Of a stretch of 64,000 nucleotides of DNA, positions 52,428 through 61,173 are shown piece by piece. A program made the translations under genes and the position numbers. The notes beneath the pieces were generated by a model that made no database searches, had not been told where the DNA came from, and was given only the letters and a program-made list of their open reading frames with translations. The stretch is from JAEUMD01 sp050246945 (GTDB taxonomy: Bacteria; Pseudomonadota; Alphaproteobacteria; Rhizobiales; Hyphomicrobiaceae): the NCBI GenBank assembly GCA_050246945.1, contig JBFWVC010000011.1:124001-188000 (forward strand), read 5' to 3'. Positions within the stretch are counted from its first letter, which is position 1. Each line of letters opens with the position of its first letter.

Positions 52428-55400
52428 CTACTCTGCCGGCGCTGATCGAGCATCGTCCACATTGCTTCCCGCGTTTGTCGCTTCCGGCGAGATGTCATTG
52501 CCCACAAGGCGATGGAAACGCTCTCGAACGGACTGGAATAGCACATACAGTCCCGGGATGAAGAAGATCGCGATCGAACTCGAGGCCAACATGCCGAAGA
52601 AGACCGACGTGGCAACCGACCGCTGCGTTGCGGCGCCGGCTCCGATAGCGATCACCAGCGGCACAAGGCCAAGGATGAACGCGAAGGATGTCATCATGAC
52701 CGCGCGGAAGCGAAGGTTGGCGCCTGCAATGGCTGCATCCGTTATGCTCTTGCCGTGGCGGCGCTGTTCCATCGCATACTCGACGATCAAGATGGCATTC
52801 TTCGCCGCGAGAGCGATCAGAACCACGACGCCGATCTGCGCATAAATGTTGCTGGCCAATCCGGTGAGCTTCAGTCCTAACAACGCGCCAAACACACCGA
52901 TGGTGACCGATGTGAGAACGGCGATGGGTATCGTCCAGCTCTCATATAGCGCGACGAGGAAGAGATACGCGAAAATCAAGGACAACACGAGGATGGATGC
53001 GGTCTGGCCACTCGCCTTCTTTTCCTGCAGGGCTGTGCCGGTCCACTCGTACGTAAAGCCTTTCGGCAGCACTTTTGCAGAGAGTTCCTCCATCGCTTGG
53101 ATGGCTTCACCGGATGAATGGCCTGGCGAGGGCCCACCTTGCATCGTGACCGATCGCAGATTGTTGTAACGCTGGATCGAGGACGGCGCGGTGATTACTT
53201 CCGCCTTGGCAAAGGCCTCAAGCGGAATCAGATCTCCCTTGTTGGAACGGACGTGGACGTGAAAAATGTCATCAATACTCATGCGTTCGGAGGCTTCCGC
53301 CTGGACATTGACCTGCCAAGTTCGACCGAACTTGTTGAAGTCATTGATGTAGGAGCCGCCCATCGCTGTCTGCAGCGTCGAGAAGATGTCAGAAACCGCA
53401 ACACCGAGCGTTTGCGCCCGTTCGCGATCGATATCGAGATAGACCTGAGGCGTGCTTGCTCCGTAAGTGGTGAAAACACCGGCGAGCCGATTTTCCGTCT
53501 GGGCCGCCATCATGAGGCCGCGCGCGGTGCTCGCCATTTCCTGCGGTTCGGCACCCACCAATGATTGCAACTGGTACTCGAATCCGGCTCCGGTTCCCAA
53601 ACCGTTGATTGGCGGCAGGTTGAACACGAAGATGTTGGCCTTTGCAATGGATCGGACCGTCTCGGTAATGCTCTTCAAAACACTGAAGACCGACATCGAT
53701 TCGTCTTTGCGTTCCTCGAACGGCTTCAACGTCGTAACGATCATGCCGCGGTTGGGAAGGGCGATGCCGTCGAGCAGGCTATAGCCACCGACGGTAAACA
53801 GGTCTTGCGTTGCTGGCTGCTCCAGAATGAGCTTCTCGACCTGTTCGATGACTTCCTTGGTCCGGTTGGTCGAGGCGGCATCGGGAAGTTGTATCTCACC
53901 CATGTACGCACCGCGGTCCTCATCGGGCAGGAACCCGGTCGGTACTATTCCGTTCAGCAGATAGGCACCTACAGCAAAACCGGTGATAACGAGAGCCGTG
54001 ACAACCATCAGGTGTGCAAGCCGCCTGACGACGGCTGTGTACCCGGAAGTGGCCTTATCTATGCCGCGTTGCAGAAACCCGATTACGCTCCAGGGTTTCA
54101 TGCCGGGTTTGAGCAGAATTGCACACAGTGCTGGCGACAAGGTGAGAGCGTTGATGGCGGAAATGACCATCGATACGGAGACAGCAACAGCGAACTGCTT
54201 ATAGAGCTGTCCTGTGATACCCGGGATAAACGCGGTGGGCACGAAGACCGACAAAAGCACGAGCGAAACCGCAATGATCGGGCCGGTGATATTGTGCATG
54301 GCCCGCTCGGTCGCTTCGGCTGCCGTCAGCTCCGGATGTTCGTGCAACTCGTGTTCGACAGCTTCCACGACGACGATGGCATCATCGACCACGATGCCAA
54401 TCGCAAGCACGAGGGCTAGCAATGAAACCGTGTTGAGGGAGAAGCCCATCGCCAGCATGATGGCGAAGGTTCCGATCAAGGCTACCGGCACTGCAATGAT
54501 CGGGATGAGCGTCGCACGAAGGTTGCCGAGGAAAACGAAGACCACAATGGAGACAAGGATGAATGCCTCGAACAGCGTTTCCTTGACCGCATCCATCATC
54601 TTCTCGACGAATTCGGTGCTGTCGTAGACGACTTTGACTTCCAGGTCTTCCGGATAGAGCACCTTCAATTCATCAAGGGTTTTGCGTACTGCTTCGGCGA
54701 CGGCGATGGCGTTGGCTCCAGGCGCCTGATAGATGCCGATTCCAGCACCTGGCTTGCCGTTGAACCTGGCAAAGGCATCGCTCGACTGGGCGCCAAGTTC
54801 AACGTGCCCGATGTCCTTGATGCGCAACAGGCCGCCGTCATCCTTTGCCAGAACGACAATGTTCCCGAACTCCTCAGCGGAGACCATGCGACCGCGCGTC
54901 GAAATATTGAGCTGGAAGTCAATGTCTTTGGAAAGCGGTGCCGCGCCTACGCGGCCTACGGCCGCCTGGGTATTCTGCGACTGGACCGCGGCGATCACGT
55001 CCTGCGTCGATATTCCGAGACTATTCATGCGCTCAAGGTTGAGCCATATGCGCATGGAATACTCACGCGCTCCGAACAGTGTGGCCTGACCAACGCCAGG
55101 AACGCGAGCAAGGCGGTCGATGAGGTTGATGGTTCCGAAATTGGTCAGGTACAGCTCATCGTGCGTGCCCTTGGGCGAATGAACCGCGATGACCTGCAAC
55201 AAGGATGCGGATTTTTTCTGTACCGTCACACCAAGGCGCTGCACTTCCTGGGGCAGCTTCGCCGTCGCCTGGTTGACGCGGTTCATCACGTTGACGGTAT
55301 TGATGTCCGGATCGGAGCCAACCTCGAAACTGACGGTGAGCGTATAGCTTCCATCGCTACCCGAGTTGGACTTCATGTAGATCATCTTGTCGACGCCATT

Positions 55401-55610
55401 GACCTCGCTTTCGATGACCTGTGCGACGCTGGCTTCGACCGCGGCGGCGTTGGCGCCCGGATAGATCGCCTGGACCCCCACCTGCGGAGGCACAATTTCC
55501 GGGAACTGCGCCACAGGAATTACTTGCAGGGCAATAAAGCCCGCAAGGGAGATGACGATAGAGATGACGATGGCGAGGCGCGGCCTCTTGATGAAAATCG
55601 AGGAGATCAC
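52428..55610 (-). CDS. RND multidrug efflux pump, inner-membrane transporter (HAE1, MexB/MexF-like)
   Basis: A 1060-residue protein with the classic HAE1 start MISSIFIKRPRLAIVISIVI and AQFPEIVPPQVGVQAIYPGA. The proton relay region reads NTVSLLALVLAIGIVVDDAI. The second half has NIYAQIGVVVLIALAAKNAI and the end SSIAIFFIPGLYVLFQSVRE. Such pumps export drugs, solvents and host compounds from the periplasm. Its ATG overlaps the stop of the adaptor gene upstream (ATGA). No outer-membrane channel gene follows; a TolC-type protein elsewhere would be needed. Confidence 0.93.
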   Translation of the reverse strand: MISSIFIKRPRLAIVISIVISLAGFIALQVIPVAQFPEIVPPQVGVQAIYPGANAAAVEASVAQVIESEVNGVDKMIYMKSNSGSDGSYTLTVSFEVGSDPDINTVNVMNRVNQATAKLPQEVQRLGVTVQKKSASLLQVIAVHSPKGTHDELYLTNFGTINLIDRLARVPGVGQATLFGAREYSMRIWLNLERMNSLGISTQDVIAAVQSQNTQAAVGRVGAAPLSKDIDFQLNISTRGRMVSAEEFGNIVVLAKDDGGLLRIKDIGHVELGAQSSDAFARFNGKPGAGIGIYQAPGANAIAVAEAVRKTLDELKVLYPEDLEVKVVYDSTEFVEKMMDAVKETLFEAFILVSIVVFVFLGNLRATLIPIIAVPVALIGTFAIMLAMGFSLNTVSLLALVLAIGIVVDDAIVVVEAVEHELHEHPELTAAEATERAMHNITGPIIAVSLVLLSVFVPTAFIPGITGQLYKQFAVAVSVSMVISAINALTLSPALCAILLKPGMKPWSVIGFLQRGIDKATSGYTAVVRRLAHLMVVTALVITGFAVGAYLLNGIVPTGFLPDEDRGAYMGEIQLPDAASTNRTKEVIEQVEKLILEQPATQDLFTVGGYSLLDGIALPNRGMIVTTLKPFEERKDESMSVFSVLKSITETVRSIAKANIFVFNLPPINGLGTGAGFEYQLQSLVGAEPQEMASTARGLMMAAQTENRLAGVFTTYGASTPQVYLDIDRERAQTLGVAVSDIFSTLQTAMGGSYINDFNKFGRTWQVNVQAEASERMSIDDIFHVHVRSNKGDLIPLEAFAKAEVITAPSSIQRYNNLRSVTMQGGPSPGHSSGEAIQAMEELSAKVLPKGFTYEWTGTALQEKKASGQTASILVLSLIFAYLFLVALYESWTIPIAVLTSVTIGVFGALLGLKLTGLASNIYAQIGVVVLIALAAKNAILIVEYAMEQRRHGKSITDAAIAGANLRFRAVMMTSFAFILGLVPLVIAIGAGAATQRSVATSVFFGMLASSSIAIFFIPGLYVLFQSVRERFHRLVGNDISPEATNAGSNVDDARSAPAE

Positions 55611-56758
55611 TTTGCGCCATCCTGTCCGTCACGGAGTTCCGCTTTGACCTTCATACCGGTGCGAACTTTCTGGATACCCTGAACGATGACGCGCTCTCCC
55701 GGTTGCACGCCTTCCGTCACAACGACCGCTCCGTCGCGCGAAACTCCAAGTTTGACGCGCCGCTGCTCGACAAGATCCTTGTCATCGACGACAAAAACGT
55801 AGGTTCCACCCTGGTCTGTCGCCAAAGCCGTAGTCGGTATGGTCGTAGCCTCGTCTGGATTGCTGCGCTCAATCACGAGGCGGACGGTCTGGCCGTCCGT
55901 CAGCGCACCGCTATCGTTTGGAAAGATGGCCCGTACCGTCTGGCCGTCCGTTCGTGGATCGACCTTTACGTCGATGAAATCGATGACGCCCTTTTGTTCC
56001 AGAAAGCTGCCATCGGCGAGCTTGGCCCGGACACTGAGATTACGTCTATCGGAATGATTTTTGCGGGCTTCCAGGAGCTGGCTTTGTGTAACAGGGAACA
56101 GAACGTACATCTTGTCTGTCCTGACGATCGTCGCCAGTACGCCCGTTTCGGGCCCGACCAGATTTCCCGGATCGACCAGGGACCGGCCAATCGTCCCACT
56201 GATCGGCGCCTTTATTGTCGTATAGGATATCTGAATCTCAGCATTCTGGATCGCTGCCTGAGCTTCAAGGATGCTGGCCGAGGAGCGCTTCTCTTCAGCG
56301 ATCTTGTCATCCAACTGCGCCGTGGAAGCGACTTGCCTTGATTCAAGCTGCTCGTAGCGCTTCAGTGCTGTTGCCGCGTTTTCCTGAGTAGCCTTGGCGG
56401 CCGCCAGTTGAGCGCGGCGTTGCAGGAGCGCGGCCTCAAACGGCTCTTTTTCGATCAGGTAGAGCGTGTCACCGGCCTTGACCTTGGCCCCAGCTTCGAA
56501 ATTTCTTTCTCGAAGAAACCCGGTGACCCGAGCGCGCAGATCGACCTTTTCCAGCGCCTCCACGCGGCCCACGAATTCGGTCTGGCGTCCCAACGCGCGC
56601 TTTTGGGCTTTCTCCACCAGCACTGCGACCGCTGGAACTGCTGCGGATTTTGCTGACGGTCCGGCCGCCTTGTGCCCGCCATCGTCGGCCAGCGCCACGG
56701 GGGTAGCAACGACGGAGCCAAGCAAAAGCACCGCGACCAAAGGCTTACGTCGTTTCAT
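55607..56758 (-). CDS. RND efflux periplasmic adaptor (MexE/AcrA-like)
   Basis: From ATG 56758, with GAGGAAG at 5 bases, the protein is 383 residues. It has a signal peptide (MKRRKPLVAVLLLGSVVATP, then VALADDG) and an alpha-hairpin flanked by lipoyl halves (FEAGAKVKAGDTLYLIEKEP and YTTIKAPISGTIGRSLVDPG). The beta-barrel and membrane-proximal domain end in VQPGERVIVQGIQKVRTGM. This is the MexE-like adaptor class. It is translated just ahead of the pump. Upstream, 56803-56880 holds three direct repeats that look like regulator sites. The longer frame to 57037 reads through these repeats and is not coding. Confidence 0.9.
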   Translation of the reverse strand: MKRRKPLVAVLLLGSVVATPVALADDGGHKAAGPSAKSAAVPAVAVLVEKAQKRALGRQTEFVGRVEALEKVDLRARVTGFLRERNFEAGAKVKAGDTLYLIEKEPFEAALLQRRAQLAAAKATQENAATALKRYEQLESRQVASTAQLDDKIAEEKRSSASILEAQAAIQNAEIQISYTTIKAPISGTIGRSLVDPGNLVGPETGVLATIVRTDKMYVLFPVTQSQLLEARKNHSDRRNLSVRAKLADGSFLEQKGVIDFIDVKVDPRTDGQTVRAIFPNDSGALTDGQTVRLVIERSNPDEATTIPTTALATDQGGTYVFVVDDKDLVEQRRVKLGVSRDGAVVVTEGVQPGERVIVQGIQKVRTGMKVKAELRDGQDGAK

Positions 56759-57033
56759 CAGACTTCCTCGTTCATCTCGCAACCACACAGGACGATGGAG
56801 CCAATATCCGCATACGTCCTTCGACATGCCCCGTATGCGTCCTTCATAAATATCCCGAATACGTCCTTTGACATACTCCGCAGGCATCGTAGATTTCTCG
56901 ACCACAGTCAAGCAGCGCTTGTTCACCTCGATCGGGTAGCGGCTTTGGCATTGTTTAGTCCGCACTCCGGACCCACGCCCTACGGACGCGAGGCCGGGCG
57001 AGACGGTTTGCTCCCGCAAATCGAGTACGGCTG
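56759..57033. other. Regulatory region of the RND operon
   Basis: Holds the direct repeats at 56803-56880. The rest (to 57033) has no recognised gene and separates the RND operon from the DUF1269-like pseudogene. Confidence 0.4.
56803..56880 (-). promoter_or_regulatory. Three direct repeats upstream of the RND operon, possible operator
   Basis: On the reverse strand three imperfect units of about 24 bases follow each other: GTCAAAGGACGTATTCGGGA, ATGAAGGACGCATACGGGG and GTCGAAGGACGTATGCGGAT. The shared core is GAAGGACGTAT-CGG. They end about 45 bases before the adaptor start codon, where a repressor or activator could act. Confidence 0.55.
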
Positions 57034-57476
57034 TCACGGTGCTTCCTGGAGGGTTCTCAACTCGCCTACCTTCTTCAGCGAAGGCGAGGTCGCAAAATCC
57101 CTCCCCGCTCCGGGATGGTTTTCAAGCCCCTGGAGAACCTTGCCTTTCGGCACATCGCGAACGAGCATGCATACCGCCGCCTCATTCGGCCCGATGCTTT
57201 GCCGACGTCGCTGTTGAACCGGTCGTCGATTTCGAAGTCCGTCATCGTACCCGCAAGCGCACCGACACGTGCACCACTGGCTCTCCCAACAAATGGATTG
57301 AGGAACAGCATGCTGGCCAGACGCCCCCGCCAAGCTCTGCTGGTCGCCCCGATTTCGGTGACGTTGCCCGACCGGTGCAGCTTCGTCTTGCCGTTGTCAT
57401 CCCCGGTAGCGACGACTGCACCGGACCAACCGAGCAGGTGTTCGCCTTGCATGTGCACAAGGTCGACGCGCGACCA
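57034..57476 (-). pseudogene. DUF1269-like membrane protein, truncated and frameshifted
   Basis: Reverse strand. The first frame reads HLLGWSGAVVATGDDNGKTK, LHRSGNVTEIGAT, MLFLNPFVGRASGARVGALA and GTMTDFEIDDRFNSDVGKAS. It then loses frame at about 57195-57210 and continues as EAAVCMLVRDVPKGKVLQGL, ending SLKKVGELRTLQEAP at 57034. Together these match the DUF1269 pattern (xxLEDAVVAxxxxxGKxKLHQ, then LLFLNPLLGAAVGAxxGALSG, and LFVLVRKxTPDKVL). The 5' end, which should start about 20 codons earlier, is replaced by repeat family A (57477-57577). The gene is therefore dead by both insertion and frameshift. Confidence 0.8.
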
Positions 57477-57577
57477 GATCGCGTTCATGCCGCATGGACG
57501 CATGAACACGATCCAAGTCTCTGAATTGAGCGTGTTCTTCACGCTGAACCGCTGCACACTTCAGCTGAACATGCCCT
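57477..57577. repeat. Two-stem palindromic repeat family A, copy 4
   Basis: GATCGCGTTCATG with GCATGAACACGATC, then GAGCGTGTTCTTCACGCTGAA with CTTCAGCTGAACATG. It sits exactly where the 5' end of the DUF1269-like gene is lost. Confidence 0.75.
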
Positions 57578-57592
57578 GTGTCATTGATATTT

Positions 57593-57667
57593 CCAGTGTC
57601 GTCACAAACGCGAAATTCGCTCGGCACTCGCCGCAGAATGAGACGAATTTCGCGACCAAGACACTAG
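57593..57667. repeat. Palindromic repeat family 5, copy 2
   Basis: Left arm CAGTGTCGTCACAAACGCGA followed by AATTCG, right arm CGAATTTCGCGACCAAGACA followed by CTAG. The CTAG (57664-57667) contains the stop codon of the ABC transporter gene. Inverse of 25804-25869. Confidence 0.75.
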
Positions 57668-59811
57668 CCTGCAGTCGTAATCGGCGTGAGCAGTTCGGCG
57701 GCATCGTTTCGCTCGAAGGGAATGAGCTTTCGGTTGGAGACCGTAAACACGCGCTTTGCTCGCCTCAGCAAAGCGGGACGGTGTGCGACGACAATGCGCG
57801 TGATCTGCATCTCATCGATCAGGTCAGCAATGAGTGCCTCGTTCTGTTCATCGAGATTGGCTGTCCCCTCGTCGAGAATAAGAATTTTCGGGCTCCTGTA
57901 GAGCGCGCGCGCCAGCAGTACGCGCTGGCGCTGGCCACCGGACAGCGTTGAGCCCATATCGCCGACGAGCGTCAGGTACTGCATAGGCGTGCGCATGATG
58001 TCCGCATTTACCTGAGCGGCGATGGCTGCAGCAATCACCCGCTCCATGTCCAGGTCGGGATCGAAGCCGGCAATGTTGTCGGCCAGCGTTCCTGACAGCA
58101 GACGATCGTCCTGCGCAACGACGCCAATGTCGTTGCGCCACGCCCGCCAGCGCTCGGAGGTGGCGCGATGGCCATCGAGCTCGATGGATCCGTCGCTCGG
58201 CTGATTGAGTCCGAGCAACAATTTCAAGAGCGTCGTCTTCCCGCCGCCCGACGGGCCCTGGATCGCAATGTAGTCGCCCGGCTCGATCTCGAGGTCGATA
58301 TCTTCCAGCACGAGCGGATCGGTGGCACCGTAGCGGAAGGACACATTCTTGAGCCGCATGTGTCCCTCGGTCTTCACGAGTGCCATGCCCTGGCTGGTCG
58401 ATTCGGCCGGAGTAAGGACAATGTCCGACAAGCGGTCGAGGTGAAGCCTGAGGAAGCGAAATTGCATCATCTGGTTTACGAGCGCCATCGCTCGGTCGGT
58501 AAAGGTCTGGCGATAGGAGAGGAACGCAAACAACATGCCCACCGAGAAGCCCTGGCCAGACAAGATTTGCCGGCCCGCGATATAGATGACGATGACCGTT
58601 TGCAGCCCCGTCACCACGCTCTGCCCGAACCCAATCGCGATCTGCAGCTTTCCGACGCCTATGCTTGCGTTTGTCGTCTCCGCATGCAGGTTGCGCCAGG
58701 AGCCTTCCCGAACCGCTTCGCGCCCCAGAAGTTTGAGCGTCGTGGCCGCGCGCACGGTCTCCATCAGATGCGACTGCTCCTTGGCTTCTGCCAAGATTTC
58801 CTCCTCCATCCGCTGCTTCATGCGCGGCACAATCATCAGCGCAAGCGCCAGGTTGACGACGACGGCGGCGACAACGATGAAGCCAAGCGTCGTCGAATAG
58901 AAAAAAAGTATAGCAGCGGCCACGCAAGCCATCAGGCCATCGATCACGGTGCTAATGACACCTTGAGTGATCGCCTGCTGGATCGGCTTCACGGAAGCCA
59001 GTCGCGAAATGATGTCGCCTACGTGCCGCTTCTCAAAGTAGTCGCTCGGCAGGCGCAGGAGGTGGCGAACCAGATTGCCAGTGACCTGAAAGCTCAGGAG
59101 ATGACCGAAGATGCGCAAGGCCCAGCCGCGCAGGGCCTCGATGGCCGATTGAATGACGACGAGCGCGCCAAACCCCAACGCGATGACGAGCAGAAGATCC
59201 TTGTCCGCTTCCGCGATGGCCTGATCGACGACAAGCTGCATCTGCAGGGGAGCGACGAAGGCCGCAATCTGCAAGGCCAGGGAGAGGACCAAGACGCCGA
59301 TGACCGCGCTCCACCAGCCTGTGATCCGCGACCACAACATGGATAGCTTCATCTGCGTCCGGTGGTCGGTGATGGGCTCAAACCCCTCCGATCGCGCCAG
59401 CTCGAGGATTACACCCGTAAAGTGCTTCGAGAACTCCTCGATGGTGAACGTGCGGACGCCCGCGCCTGGATCATGGATCGTGATGCTGCGCGGTCCCACC
59501 GATTTCAGGACGACGAAGTGATTGAGATCCCAGTGAGCTATTGCGGGCAACTCGATCCTGCCAAGCGCAGACATTTCGACCTTGAGCGCGCGGGTCGAGA
59601 ACCCCAGTTGGTCGGCGATCCCCATCAGGCTTTTCAGCGAGGCCCCCGCAAGCGACAATGCGTAGCGCTGGCGCAGGCCATTAAGATCGATATCGTGACC
59701 GTGATAGCGCGCGATCATCGCCATACATGCCAAGCCGCATTCGGCGGCCTCGGATGCCACGACCACTGGCAGCTTGCGCCCTGTGAGGCCTATCTCTTCG
59801 GCAACTGTCAT
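57664..59811 (-). CDS. Peptidase-containing ABC transporter (C39 family bacteriocin exporter)
   Basis: A 715-residue protein from ATG 59811, which overlaps the HlyD stop. Residues 1-135 are a C39 peptidase (SEAAECGLACMAMIARYHG, catalytic C25; HWDLNHFVVLKS, H98; IHDPGAG, D114). The glutamine usually found six residues before the cysteine is alanine here (A19 in VVVASEAAEC). Residues 160-440 are the membrane domain. Residues 475-700 are the ATPase, with Walker A GPSGGGKTT, signature STLSGGQRQR and Walker B ILILDEG. Such proteins cut double-glycine leaders and pump out the mature peptide. Two suitable precursors are encoded at 62886-63125 and 63483-63674. Confidence 0.93.
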   Translation of the reverse strand: MTVAEEIGLTGRKLPVVVASEAAECGLACMAMIARYHGHDIDLNGLRQRYALSLAGASLKSLMGIADQLGFSTRALKVEMSALGRIELPAIAHWDLNHFVVLKSVGPRSITIHDPGAGVRTFTIEEFSKHFTGVILELARSEGFEPITDHRTQMKLSMLWSRITGWWSAVIGVLVLSLALQIAAFVAPLQMQLVVDQAIAEADKDLLLVIALGFGALVVIQSAIEALRGWALRIFGHLLSFQVTGNLVRHLLRLPSDYFEKRHVGDIISRLASVKPIQQAITQGVISTVIDGLMACVAAAILFFYSTTLGFIVVAAVVVNLALALMIVPRMKQRMEEEILAEAKEQSHLMETVRAATTLKLLGREAVREGSWRNLHAETTNASIGVGKLQIAIGFGQSVVTGLQTVIVIYIAGRQILSGQGFSVGMLFAFLSYRQTFTDRAMALVNQMMQFRFLRLHLDRLSDIVLTPAESTSQGMALVKTEGHMRLKNVSFRYGATDPLVLEDIDLEIEPGDYIAIQGPSGGGKTTLLKLLLGLNQPSDGSIELDGHRATSERWRAWRNDIGVVAQDDRLLSGTLADNIAGFDPDLDMERVIAAAIAAQVNADIMRTPMQYLTLVGDMGSTLSGGQRQRVLLARALYRSPKILILDEGTANLDEQNEALIADLIDEMQITRIVVAHRPALLRRAKRVFTVSNRKLIPFERNDAAELLTPITTAG

Positions 59812-61052
59812 GCGCGCCGCCCCACTGCATAGATGGGATCGAACAGCCACTCGAGCAGGCTACGGCGGTCGAATACTATTTCGGCCGAGACGAGCATGCC
59901 GGGCTGGAACGGAATTGTCTGCGAATAGGCTTCGAGCGATTCACGCGACAGCGTGACCCGGATCCTGAATACAGGCTCTTGTATGTTGAGACCCTGCAGC
60001 TGGACTTCATTCGGATTGATGACCGTGCTCGAAACAGTGCGCACCGTTCCCGGAACGGTTCCGAACCGCTGATAGGGAAACGCCTGCAGACTGAGGGCGA
60101 CTTCCTGCCCAGGCCGTACGAAGCCGATCGCGCGCGAGGGTGCCAGCAACTCGGCTTCAATTCGTCCGCCCGTCGGTATTATGATTGCAATCGTCGTGCC
60201 TGCACCGATCGATTGCCCGGCCGTGACCGGCAGCGCGGCGACACGACCGCCCAACGGCGCTGTGATGAACTGCAGACGCCGCGCTTCCGACTCTGCGCGC
60301 CTCTGGGTGATCGTGGCTTCCGCGGAAATCGCCTCGGAGCGGGCCGCATTGATCTCGAGCGGAATGGAGGCAAGTCTTGCCAGTATGTCGGCGATATCGC
60401 GCTCGATCGTCGCCTTCTGGCGTTCCAGCGTGGCCAACTCCTGTTCCGCACTGAGCAAGGTCGTGTGCCTCGAGTTAACCTCGCGCCGCGACATGTATCC
60501 CTTTTTGGCTACCTCCATGCCTCGCTCCAGCTCGGTCCTGGCAATGTCGACGCGCTGCTTCTGAAGGGAGATCTGGGTTTCTGCCTGCTTGAGTTCAGCC
60601 TCGGCCTTCGTCTGGCGCTTGCTGGCCTGTTCGCGCTCGACTTCGAGCTGGGCAAGTCGCGATTCAGCCTTGACGCGCGCGGCGCGCGACTCAGCTTCGA
60701 GACCCTGGAACACGACCGTTCCCACGTTTCCTGCCGTGGTTTCCGCTGACAAGCCAAGCACGGCAATGTGGTCTCCCGATTTGACCATCGTTCCCTCGCG
60801 AACCAGGATACTCTGCAACGTGCCGGCCGCTGCCGACGTAGCGCGGATCATGCCTTGGTCGGGGACGAGGAAGCCGGTAACGGCCGCCTTGCGTGAGTAG
60901 GTCGCCCAGGCCGCAAAGCCGGTGGCCGCGAAGATGATCGCAGCCAGGAAGAGACCGAGCGTCTTCAATGAGAGGGGGGTGGCAACCACCACGACACCTT
61001 CAAGCCGTCTCGTCGCATGCTGTACGGCCTCGCGTCGAAAGAGATCACTCAT
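59808..61052 (-). CDS. HlyD-family secretion adaptor
   Basis: The 414-residue protein has a short cytoplasmic N-terminus (SDLFRREAVQHATRRLEGVV) and one membrane anchor (LGLFLAAIIFAATGFAAWA). A lipoyl half (AAAGTLQSILVREGTMVKSG) follows, then a long coiled coil (about 115-255, including LEVEREQASKRQTKAEAELK). The second lipoyl half is FITAPLGGRVAALPVTAGQS. The end (ISAEIVFDRRSLLEWLFDP-like) is typical of adaptors working with peptidase-containing ABC transporters. It links the exporter encoded next to an outer-membrane channel, not encoded here. The gene follows the redox fusion by 121 bases and overlaps the exporter start. Confidence 0.9.
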   Translation of the reverse strand: MSDLFRREAVQHATRRLEGVVVVATPLSLKTLGLFLAAIIFAATGFAAWATYSRKAAVTGFLVPDQGMIRATSAAAGTLQSILVREGTMVKSGDHIAVLGLSAETTAGNVGTVVFQGLEAESRAARVKAESRLAQLEVEREQASKRQTKAEAELKQAETQISLQKQRVDIARTELERGMEVAKKGYMSRREVNSRHTTLLSAEQELATLERQKATIERDIADILARLASIPLEINAARSEAISAEATITQRRAESEARRLQFITAPLGGRVAALPVTAGQSIGAGTTIAIIIPTGGRIEAELLAPSRAIGFVRPGQEVALSLQAFPYQRFGTVPGTVRTVSSTVINPNEVQLQGLNIQEPVFRIRVTLSRESLEAYSQTIPFQPGMLVSAEIVFDRRSLLEWLFDPIYAVGRRA

Positions 61053-61173
61053 GGTAGCGCGTTCCTGACTAGCTGGACGCCTTGTGCCGTTGAAATGAAT
61101 TTCCGCAATTGGATGTCTTCGGACCGGAGGCGTGGCTCACGTCGTTCCTAGTGTCAAATTGCAATAAGTTCTG

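Noticed and set aside
56759..57037. N-terminal extension of the RND adaptor with repeated peptide units
   Set aside because: The repeated peptide results from reading the direct DNA repeats; the signal peptide and ribosome binding site mark the start at 56758.
57115..57951. 278-codon open frame on the + strand
   Set aside because: It is antisense to the DUF1269-like pseudogene, a repeat and the end of the ABC exporter.
58168..59346. 392-codon open frame on the + strand
   Set aside because: Antisense to the ABC exporter, very rich in Arg/His/Asp, no family resemblance.
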